From: Hypoxylon rubiginosum
Taxonomy: Eukaryota; Ascomycota; Sordariomycetes; Xylariales; Hypoxylaceae
Reading direction: 5' to 3'
Assembly: GCA_902806565.1 (NCBI GenBank)
Contig: CADCXA010000025.1
Coordinates: 2,852,001 to 2,916,000, forward strand
Length of the DNA: 64,000 bases
Shown: piece by piece, positions 44,123 to 53,764 of the stretch
Position numbering within the stretch: the stretch's first letter is position 1
How the letters are laid out: every line of letters starts with the position of its first letter
Notes under the pieces: generated by a model
Databases searched by the model: none
The model's input: only the letters and a program-made list of their open reading frames with translations
What the model was told of the DNA's origin: nothing
Made by a program: the position numbers and the translations under genes

Positions 44123-47100
44123 TCAGGATGATGATGACTTCTCGTCGGTGTATTGGGGAGTACAATCTCCCGAGTCGGTGTCAGGAGTAGGGATCGGTGT
44201 CGAATCGTCTGTCGAGTCTGAAGTGTCTGACTTGGCGCAGTCGTCTTTGCCGTCGTCTTCCCCCTTCTCCTCCTCCTTATTCTCGTCAGATGCCTTCTCG
44301 TCATCGTTCTTCTTTTCGTCGTCGGTTTTCTTGTCATCTTCACCCTTCTTCTCGTCACTCTTATCAGCATCTTTGTCGTCTTTCTTTTCGTCACTCTTCT
44401 TGGCTTCATCTTTCTTGACCTCGTCATCTTTCTTATCCTCGTCATCTTTCTTATCCTCGTCATCTTTCTTATCCTCGTCGCCCTTCTTATCCTCATCAGC
44501 CTTCTTCTCATCTTCCTTTTTCTCATCTTTCGCCTCGTCATCTTTCTTCTCATCACCCTTCTTGTCATCGTCTTTCTTCTCGTCGTCCTTCTGCTTATCG
44601 TCGGGCACGACGACTTTCTCCTTGTGGACGGGCTCGCCGTCGACAATCTCGACCTCGTCCTTCACGTCCTTGTTCTTCTGTTTCTCGCGCTCGCCGCCGG
44701 CGTTCATCTGGGCGTTGTCAATGTCGGCGGCGCCCTTCTCGCCCATACCGTTCTCGGCCATGTCGCCGCCCTCGAGCACGACGCGCAAGTCCAGGTTCTC
44801 GTCCTTCGAGTACACGCGGAATCCGACGATGCAGATGGCGTTCCACGGATCCGGCATGCCGGACTCGCCATCGCTCTCAACGTTGTCGTTATTAGTACTA
44901 GACGTGGTGGTAGTCGTCGACATTCGTGGCTTCTTGGACATGTCGTCTGACGAGTACAGCAGCTCCCAGTCTTCGACAGGACTATCGGACGACTCGCCTT
45001 CTGACGAGTAGCTTGCCGGGGGCGGGGACTGTTTCTTTGTTTTGGCCGGGGGAGGAGCAGGCTTCTCAGCAGGCTTTTCTTCAGCCGGCGTCTTGTCCGC
45101 AGGCTTCTCGTCCGCAGGCGTCTCGTCTGCAGACTTCTCGTCTACAGGCTTCTCTGCCGGTTTTTCCTCCGAAGGCTTCTCATCGTCAGGCGTTTCCTTC
45201 TCGGACTTCTCTTTCTCGGCGGGCTTATCTTCGTCTTTGGCGGCTTCGGCGGCGTCCTTTTTCGGTGCATCAGTCTCGGCGTCGGCCGGAGTGTCCTTCG
45301 AGGCGTCATCTGTGGATGCGTCCTTTGGTTTATCGGAAGTATCGGACTCAGAAGTGGCGGCTTCATCTTTAGCTTGTGCAGCCTCCTCGGTCTGGCTGCT
45401 CTTGTCCTCGCCCGCTTGCTGATCGTCTGTCTGGACTGCTGCGTCCTTAGGCTTCTCCTCTTCCTGTTTCTTACGCTCAGCTTCTTCGGCTTCCTCTTTC
45501 TTCTTTTTCTCGGCCGCCTCAGCTTCTTCCTGCTTCTTCTTTTCGGCTGCTTCGGCCTCTTCTTGCTTCTTTTTCTCAGCGGCTTCGGCTTCTTCCTTCT
45601 TCTTCTTGGCTTCCTCAGCTGCTTCTATTTCTTTCTCCTCGGCCTCCGCTGCTGCCTTTTCGGCCTCCTCCTTGGCCTTTCTCCTGGCCTCCGCCGCCTC
45701 CCGCCGCCTGTCGCGCTTCTCCTGGTTCTTCTTAGTCTGCTTCTTGGTGATGTCGCGGTTGAGATGTCGCTTCTCCCACAGCTTGCGTCGCTCCTGCATG
45801 CGAGAGCCGCTCGCCTTCTTCTGGTCTGATTTCTTGCGAAGCTTGGCGACCTGCTCGAGATGCGCGACGCCTTTGCTGTGGGCCAAGTCGTAGGCATAGC
45901 CAACCTGTGCCAACTTCTCATTCTCCACGCGGGTCTTGCATTCGCGCTTGACGACGTCCTCGATAGAGGTCAGGTGTGTGTTGCGCTCTGCCACGACGCT
46001 GATGAAGATTGAGTAATTGCCCGGTTCCATGCATGGTATTTCGATGGAGACAGAGCGGTCCATCAGATAGTTGCCATGCGACCTAACGATGTAGTCCTCG
46101 CTCTCCGGTCGGCCTTGTTCGTGAACTCTGAAATGCATCCTGAAGCTGTATTGGCCGTGGAGACCCTTGTAGTACCTATCGTCGAGCTGCTGGAGCACGA
46201 GGACCAAGGGAGACTCCTTCGTCAACTTGAAATGGAATTTCTCGTTCCACTGTGATTTCCACGGAACTTCTACTCCGATCCATCGCTGGCAGCACCGCCA
46301 ATCAGGATCTTGGAAGAGGCGAGTTCTGTCGAAATGCTGATACTTCTCAAGCATGTCTTCGTAGGTGATCCAGAAAACCGAGTCGTTCCCAAATTGGTGG
46401 TTGAGCTCCTCTAAGACATCATTGTTCCACTCCTTAGACCCGTCAGACCAAGGGCCTTCCCACATTCCTTTGCGGATCTTGCCCCAAGGATTACTACATT
46501 CTTGTTAGGTATTCAGATGTGTTAGAATTGAGTAGAAGGACTAACCGGAGCTTGACAAGACGTTGACCAGTCTTAAGTGTCCTCGCGTCCATTATTACGT
46601 AGGCGTGTCCCTCGCGGATCCCATTCCTATCACCATAACCGCCGTCCAACAGACCCGTAGAGCAGCCGAAAAGGAATTCCTTGTTGACTTTACATATCTC
46701 GTCTTCCCAGAATGCGTCGAGGTCGAGAATATCAGACGCCAGAAGCTCGGTAGTGACACCGCCGGAGAGGTCTTCCAACCCTTCACCAATCCAGCCGCCA
46801 GCTAGAGAGCCGTAGTCGCCGTGGGCCTTTGCGTATGCCTTCTCCAACAATGCGACCCAGGTTTCATGCTGGTCCTTGCATTGGGCGAAGAACAAAGCCT
46901 TAGATCCCGTTTGGTAGGTCTTACGGTATACCTTGTCGGGGTCTTCACGGTCAATCTGGTTAAGTATCTCACGCTGCATACTGGGAGAGTCCCAGCATGG
47001 CGAAGTCAGATACAGCTTATCATCGACAATGGAGTAGATCCATTCGCCATCTCGGTAGAAGACGAATCCGTAGATTCCGATACCTGTTGCTTCGTGTGAG

Positions 47101-47866
47101 TGGTGAAACGGCCGACGCAATAACAAACAGGATATGTATCTTACGAGTGTCGTATTCAACGCAAATGCGCTTGATTCCCTCCTCGACATTAGCCAGTGCG
47201 CTCAAACTCGCAATAAGCCAGCAATCGCCAAGGGAACCCTGCTTCACATCTCCGGCGCCAATATTCTTCATGAATGTTGGCTTCTCGAAAATCTCGTGGA
47301 CTCTCTTGACGGCTTTCGGTACAGAGGTGTTGGTGCTCAATCTGGAACTAGATAGGTTGAATTTATTCGACCCCAAATAGTTGAGACAATGGCCCTTATG
47401 CCATTTTAAATCCCAATCCTAGCAATTGTTAGCGGTCGCACTTCGGAAACAGAAAAATTCAAGCTGCATGACGTACCAAATCAAAGCCCGGGTCTCTGTA
47501 GCGCGTGTTGACCCGCTTGCATTCAGAGATGATCTTCTTCACCTTGCGCGAGCATTCGTCCCTAGCCCGTTCGTATCCCGCCGCTAGAAGCTCGTTCGGA
47601 CGCTCAGGAATGCTCGGGAGCGGAACAGGATCGAATGGTAGAACCGCAAGTGCCTTGCTGAATTGTTTCGCAGTAAAGCGCCTCCAGATCTTGTTGATGC
47701 TCTGCTGAGGCGGCGGCTTCTTCTTCTTCTTTTTCTTTTGGTTGCTGCTGCTACTATTCGTGTTGCTCGTCTTACGCGGAGGTTCATCGGATTCGCTCGA
47801 AGAACTATAACCGAATCTACCAAGGTCCCGCTGGTTCTGGTCCTCGGTGGCTGAGGAGGTCGACAT
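44123..47866 (-). CDS. Calpain-family cysteine protease with very long charged C-terminal tail
   Basis: Exons 47866-47477, 47418-47145, 47083-46546 and 46493-44123 join to 1,190 residues. The catalytic triad is complete: Cys196 in QGSLGDCWLIASL, His381 in GIREGHAYVIMDAR and Asn402 in RNPWG, the last split by an intron. A calpain-type beta-sandwich follows (WITYEDMLEKYQHFDRTRL, SIFISVVAERNTHL). The region from about residue 650 to the end is extreme low complexity. A predicted coiled coil of repeated EEAEAAEKKKQ-type units is followed by Pro/Lys/Glu repeats (EKPADE-like), a short normal stretch (DPWNAICIVGFRVYSKDENLDLRVVLEGG) and then Asp/Glu/Lys repeats (DEDKKDDEDKK-like). The N-terminus has Ser-rich and poly-Lys runs (about residues 40-60). 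It is not the PalB/Rim13 type as far as I can see, since no MIT-like N-terminus is present. The start is the ATG of MSTSSATEDQ; frame upstream lacks a good ATG. Confidence 0.9.
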
Positions 47867-48729
47867 GATGAAAGTTGGTGTTTTCGTATGTATCGCCAAA
47901 TGCGAGAAGTTGGTGTTGTGTATTCTACAACTTCAAGAGCTTGGTGAAGCTACGGCCTGCCTCGCTTTTATAAATTAGCTAGGATTGGGGACAAGACCAT
48001 GACTTTGTAAAAAAGGCAATGTGAAGCATGCAAAACGACTAAGACTAGCCAATTCTTGGAAAAGTCTACGTGATGTATGAGTTTATGACTTACAGTAAAT
48101 ACGAAACAGCTAATCGACGGTAGAACTCATAAGTAACGCCTAACGCCTAGCTAGGTGTTTCTAAGCAAAGTGAAAAGGAAATAGGACGCCTTTCTAGTCG
48201 TATATAAGGCTATGACTTGGAGTCAATCTAGTGGTGCATACCTCTAGATCACCGACGGGGCGAGAGCATGGACATGCAGACAGTCTGTGCATAAGAAGAG
48301 AGAGAAGTAGAGCCATTCACCGACAATGAGGCAGAGGGAGACCTTTTAAAGAGGCTCAAAAAAGGCAATTCCCAGGCACCGGACTTGCCTGTTTGTCATG
48401 ATTGGGCGACAGGCCCCCTGGTCGAGATAAACGAGGCGCAACTTGCGCAGTTCTCCTAGCAAGCTAAGAAAGCGTGGGGAAACTAATCCCGACGACTAGG
48501 GGTCGTATACACTGTACGTGCCTTAGGTATACAGGTACGATATCCCTAACTCAGAGTATGAATTTGGTCTCTATCAGGTGAGTGGGCAATCCGTGATAAC
48601 AAGCAATGAGAAGGGATGATAACTGGCTGGGATTAGGGAAGGCGAGGCTTGACAAAGGGTCCACAAGAGCTAGAACAGGGGTTCAGATCCGGCGAGCCGA
48701 ATTAACGCTCGCTGGCTCGACGCTTCACC

Positions 48730-48757
48730 GCACTTGTGCGGCTTCGCACAAACGTGC
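48730..48757. repeat. Perfect short hairpin
   Basis: TTGTGCG-GCTT-CGCACAA is a perfect 7-bp stem with a 4-base loop, extended by GCAC and GTGC outside a 2-base bulge. Just upstream (about 48693-48719) CGAGCC and GGCTCG form a second stem, and GGTTCAGATCC at 48680-48690 resembles an RNA polymerase III B box. It may be a structured RNA or a decayed tRNA-derived repeat. Confidence 0.5.
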
Positions 48758-50811
48758 ACAGTATTATATTTTAGCGGCAATACACTAGAAGCCCGCCCGC
48801 AGAAACGGCTTCTCTTGTTGGGGTGACCTGGGTGACTGGGACCCTCTTAGGTGGGACGGCGGAGCGATCAACGGCGGGGATAAGACGCCAGCTAAGAGCA
48901 GACGAAGCAGATCCAGGATCGCCAGGGTCCTCTCAGGGATCCCCCATAATCCAAGAAAAAAGGGGGTTCACTAACAAACTTTGGTCCTGACTAGACCGCA
49001 AACTAAGGACCATGTTCTGACTGGATATCTGGTCCTAAATGTTTCAAAGCATCTGAAATATGATATCTATCACATATGGAAACATAGATCTGATGTGACT
49101 TTCCTATGAGATAGGTTAGGGATGTGTGGCATATAGAAGTCCAGACGGAAAACGAGATGGACGGTAGCATGCGGAACCCACCTCGGGGCTTTCCCAGTAG
49201 AAATGTACCTATAATACGGCACAAAGAAATAAGCGAATGGCTCGAGGGAGCCTTGCTTATTATTACTCGCAGGAGCCCTCGCAGGAGGCCGACGCCAATT
49301 GGTTTTTAGGTCCCCAACCGGTCACTCATTCGTCAGCTAGGAGTCGGGTGATCCGGTTTTCGCTATCTCGAATATCTTCCAATTGCGAACCCGGTAGGCT
49401 GCCTGCCTATCAATTGTAGGCACCTCATGAGGTATCTAAGCCGCAATATGAGCAAGCAAAAAGGTCCTACTGTAGGTTTGACCGCGTCAGAAGACTAGCT
49501 AAAAGATTTCTAAGCTCGCGATGCTTACTTGTTTGTCCGCCTGCCCGCGTCCTTTCCTCCACAAAATTGGACCGTCACGGCGAGGCTCTCAAATCAAGTC
49601 GTGGAATGAGTTACTCCTTGTAGCGTAAATGCATCTGTATAGTCGGCATGGCAAACCAATCAACTGGGGCCATGTAAGTTAACTTCTCCATCTGGACAAA
49701 CGCATGCGATCGAAGCAATGCCATGGCACCACAACTGAGGATGAACGTTGAGCCACTTGATCAAGTGTATTTCTTGGATTCGCCGTCGACTTCGAAATAA
49801 CGCGTCTGTGGTGCGACGAGTAGATGGTGGCCCTGGCACGACGTCCGCGCTTCTGGTGCCACGACTTGGAGCGCCGAGGGCCAGTAACGCAACGCAAAGG
49901 CCGTGGGCCACCCCCAGACTTTGCTCAATCTTGAACCACAGCGGGACTTCCGCTCTGTCGGGAGCAAGGATAGCTACATACTGCCGAGTCTTTGTTTCCA
50001 AGGTGCAGTTTTCTCAGTCATATCATATCTGCAAATCCCACACAAAGCTGCTGTGCTACGACGCTAATCCATGCAGTTCAACTGACGCACTGGAACATCA
50101 TGGTGCAGCAAGGCGAGCTGCGCGTGTTCACTCTCAATGGACAGGAAGCAGTTGAGAGGTATGTAGTATCCAAGTTCATGTCCGATGCCTGGTTGCGACG
50201 GCAGAGACGGGTGACGGGTGCAATATCGGGGTTGTCCTGGTGGACAGCGGTAGTCCACGAACCGGTAGTTGTTCGTGTTCTATCAGATAGCCGTCCTCAT
50301 TTGACGTTCTGGGCCGTCTAGTGCGGATGTGGTGTAGATTCGCAGTTTCAGAAGCCAGCGATTGACCGGCGATCGTCTTGGGTCGATTGCTCTAGAATAT
50401 CCCTATCAGGATCGTGTGGCGTGATACCGACACGTTAAGGCTCTATCGCGAGAGGGAAGAGGCGAAAAAAGACCAAGTCACGGTTTTTTTCGAAGGAGAT
50501 GCCGAAAACGGCGGACGAGACGCAATCTCGAACCGAGTCACCGAGTCAGCTTGGGGTAGTAACAGACAAGACAGGTCGTAATTCTGCAGTTCTGGAGCTT
50601 GCTGGAATGCTGATCCGATCAGCGAATACCCACTTAGCGCATTGTGGATAGTGGACCAAAATGGCGATAAGGGGGGACAACCCTGGGGGACAACCTTCGG
50701 GGACTAAGCCTAGAGCCTACCTAAAGGCCTTAGTAATTTATCCCTTTTGGTAACTGGAAGTCCATACACGTGTAGGCACCGGAACAGATGCGACTATAAC
50801 AGCGATGCAGC

Positions 50812-50859
50812 AAAAAAAAAACAAAAAAAAAAACAAAAAAAAAAACAAAAAAAAAAAAA
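50812..50859. repeat. Interrupted poly(A) array
   Basis: Runs of 10-13 A are separated by single C residues, four runs in total. It could be a microsatellite or the A-tail of an old retro-inserted sequence. No cDNA-like body was recognised on either side. Confidence 0.8.
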
Positions 50860-52390
50860 CGTGACGAGCATCGTGGATGGCTGACTGGCTGGCTGTTCTA
50901 AGCGGCGGCCAGAAATACCACAACAGGTATTTCGGTTGCAGTTCGAGGTTGTCGTAACTATGCGCTGGGTGCGCTGGGTAAGGACTGCATGATAAAAGTC
51001 CGTGAAACAATCGTATGCGCAAGGATCCCTTTTGGTGATCTGCGAGATACCGACCGGCCTTTGACCGGGTCCATATCTTGGCCATAATTTTCGACGGTCC
51101 AAACATGAGACCGGCCACGCCGTAGGAATACTTCGGAGCCTTGGATTTAGGATGTTGCCGACTAATTTTTGTCTCCGGAGTATCTCATTTTCGAACCGAA
51201 ATCTTTAGTACATTCTATGGTTTCTTTTAGTGATGATTCAAGCCTCCCGTCGCGCTTCTACTCTTGTTCAATTGACGGTATCTTCGCCATTATGTTCCAG
51301 AGGGGCTCAATCGTCAAAGTATCGGAGGATAAGTGTCGTACTAGATAATATAGACCTACTTACCTCCTAGGTACCGGGGTAAGATTTATTGATGCAGCCA
51401 AAATTATCCTACCCAACATGATAGACAAAGAGTTTTATTTATGAGGAAGTGGATCGAAAGAAAGTCTAACGCAGTTTCCTAACCATGCAAGAGATTATAT
51501 AAGGCAACTTACCTCTTTAATAAACAGCAGCAGTCAAATCTGGCACTTATCTTCCAACCACTTACCGCATAGGCGATGCAATATTTTATTAAACTTATCG
51601 AAGCCATGATAGATACAATAAAATTATGTAACTTCACCTTTTAGTCTATATTTTCATCACGATCTCAACTGGGGCAAAACACTACACAGCTTTGAACGCA
51701 ACCGCCTGCTTTACTGGCACGGCGTACGCAGACAGTGTATGCAATGGAAGTATATGCTTTCCTATAGCCTAGGTAGTTATCTAAATGATTAGTAATATTA
51801 ACTACCTCGCTTATATGATTTTTCCTACGTCGGATGCTGTTTTCTTTTTTCTATTCCGTGGTGTCAATATTATAGTAGCATCCAGTTTTCTCTCTCAAGG
51901 GGTGGTACAGTTTTATAATATTAGAGGAGCTTACGAGAATCTGTGAGAATTAATAGGTGCCTTACTATAATCGAGATCTTGATCTTAGACCATTCTCGTT
52001 GGGCACCACTCAGAGGACAGACTTCACAGCAACATGTAAGTAATGCCGATAAGGTACCTAGAGACTGAGACTTTATTTTGTTCTAGAGATTACTACCACG
52101 AGTCACAGATTCTTTAAGTAAGGCTAAAAGACCAATACATGTACACATTATACTTCGCGGCTCATACCCCTTTTGCCTACCTAGGTTACATCCCTTAACC
52201 TTTCCCCTAGCTATTCTCTTACTCGCGCTTCAGTCTTTAGTCGGATTTGTAACCAATTCCTTTTAACATTTGATAATTGCCTCACAATGGAGGTCTAAGT
52301 TGTTTAACATCACCTATAATTCAGTGCGTCTTCGTCTCCTACCTAGGTAGGTACCTTGCCATATCATATCACTGACTTTGATACTGCTGT

Positions 52391-53764
52391 CTAGAAATAA
52401 CCCTTAATAAATTCCACCATCGATTCCAATTGCTCATCTTCTGCGATTTCCCTCGCCTCTTTCATGGTTGACTTATCAACCACTGCACCACGCTCCACCA
52501 GAAACCGAAACAATTCTTCATTCTCCACCTTGACAGCTTCTAGCAAGGCCTTTTGTACCACACACATGTCGTTCAAAGCTCCACGGTCAAGCAGAACTTG
52601 GACAATGCGCCGCGACCCGTGAGTCGCTGCCGCTTGCAGCGAACGATTCAAATCTGCGCCTTGATCTAGCAGCCACTCCACAGCGCTCTCGTGGCCGTTC
52701 AGTGCTGCCAGGCTGATGGGCTTGCAGAACCCGTCCTCCTCGTCTCCAAAATTCCCGTTGATGGGTGCACCCAGCTGGGCGAGATACTCCATCACCGCCA
52801 CCTCACCGCGCTCGGCCGCGCTGTGGAATCGTTCTATAAGCCATTTCTGCCGGTGGATACCATTATAGGGTCGGCTAGGGTATTGCAAGTGGTCCTTTAC
52901 CAAATCGAAGCAGCGGTGGAAGATGTCGATACTTGGTATGCGTGATAGGCCAGAAACAAGAGGTTCTCGCAGTGCCATAAAATCAGGGCTACCGGTGCCG
53001 AAAGAGGGTCCTAGCGCAAGATCCAGCACTCCCATCTGATTGCCCCAGATAGCATTGTAGGCGATGGTCGCGCGATGTTTGCTGCCTTGGATGGTGGATT
53101 CTGGCTCGTTTGCCAGAAGCAACGATATGAATTCCACATTGCCTCTATAAGCTGCTACCGGATATGGATCAACCAAATACCCTAGGGTGCACTGCATTTT
53201 TATGTTGTCTGGCCTTGAGTGGTCAGCACGCAGGGATAGGACCTGGCGGCCTACATCCAGGTCATTCATGTATGCAGCAGCAGTTAGAAGCGCCTGTTGG
53301 AATTGGCTAGAGCCTTGATCTAGCCGGGCGATGGGCTCTGCCTCGGACGCCACGTAGGTTCCTAGATGGCCATAGACCGCGCGAAACACGAAGGCGGCAT
53401 GACAAAGCTCGCCTACGCACTCCCGCAGAACTTCTTGCGAACCATCCAGACCAAAGCCGCGCATCTCGACGATGCGCTCCGCAATTTGGCGGATCACGGC
53501 CAGGCGTGTTGAGGACGGCTTCTTGTTGTGAAGAGCCCTATAGACGAGGTATCGCTGCCAGAACGAAACGTCCACATCTCGACCAGTGCGATTGATCAGG
53601 TTGTCCTTGTCGAGAATCCCGGAATCGAAAATGGCATCTTCTATCGCGATATTCCACGCCCTATTCACGAGTCGTAAGCGGACGGCCCGCTGAAAGCCGC
53701 GGGCTCGTACGGCCGGGCCGAGGATGAGGTGGATGACCTCGTTAGGAAGATCAGAGAAAGGCAT
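52391..53764 (-). CDS. F-box-like protein with ankyrin repeats
   Basis: A single exon of 457 residues starts at ATG 53764. Residues 1-45 read like an F-box (FSDLPNEVIHLILGPAV then RLRLVNRAWN), the module that binds Skp1 in SCF ubiquitin ligases. The C-terminal third contains at least four ankyrin units: FHSAAERGEVAVMEYLAQLGAPIN, PISLAALNGHESAVEWLLDQGADLN, SLQAAATHGSRRIVQVLLDRGAL and ALLEAVKVENEELFRFLVERGAVVD. The middle part looks like degenerate ankyrin-type helices (VAAYRGNVEFISLLLA, AIWGNQMGVLDLALG). Such F-box/ankyrin genes form large, fast-changing families in filamentous ascomycetes. The gene stands alone in a gene-poor block. Target proteins are unknown, and Skp1 binding is only inferred. 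Confidence 0.85.
   Translation of the reverse strand: MPFSDLPNEVIHLILGPAVRARGFQRAVRLRLVNRAWNIAIEDAIFDSGILDKDNLINRTGRDVDVSFWQRYLVYRALHNKKPSSTRLAVIRQIAERIVEMRGFGLDGSQEVLRECVGELCHAAFVFRAVYGHLGTYVASEAEPIARLDQGSSQFQQALLTAAAYMNDLDVGRQVLSLRADHSRPDNIKMQCTLGYLVDPYPVAAYRGNVEFISLLLANEPESTIQGSKHRATIAYNAIWGNQMGVLDLALGPSFGTGSPDFMALREPLVSGLSRIPSIDIFHRCFDLVKDHLQYPSRPYNGIHRQKWLIERFHSAAERGEVAVMEYLAQLGAPINGNFGDEEDGFCKPISLAALNGHESAVEWLLDQGADLNRSLQAAATHGSRRIVQVLLDRGALNDMCVVQKALLEAVKVENEELFRFLVERGAVVDKSTMKEAREIAEDEQLESMVEFIKGYF

Larger units (their letters stand above)
47867..52390. other. Long gene-poor region with hairpins, poly(A/C) tract and a peptide relic
   Basis: About 4.5 kb has no recognised gene. It includes a third copy of the relic peptide (PNSEYEFGLYQ, 48545-48577), a tRNA-like B-box and hairpin cluster at about 48640-48757, an A-tract array at 50812-50859, and ACCTAGGT palindromes at 52179-52186 and 52341-52348. 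Frames of 60-135 codons around 49.6-50.3 kb on both strands overlap each other and have no domain I can name. Confidence 0.5.

Noticed and set aside
44148..45011. 287-codon Ser/Phe-rich plus-strand frame
   Set aside because: It is the complement of the Lys/Asp/Glu repeat tail of the calpain. Codons for Lys and Asp read backwards give Ser and Phe, so it is an artefact of low complexity.
45374..45829. Leu-rich plus-strand frame resembling membrane helices
   Set aside because: It is antisense to the Glu/Lys/Ala coiled-coil repeats of the calpain, and the hydrophobic look comes from that complement.
44123..47866. PalB/Rim13 pH-signalling calpain
   Set aside because: The N-terminus is Ser- and Lys-rich without an MIT-like helical domain, and the tail differs. 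It is better called a generic calpain.
49660..50321. Overlapping frames of 60-135 codons on both strands
   Set aside because: They overlap one another in several frames, lack motifs and have no plausible introns linking them.
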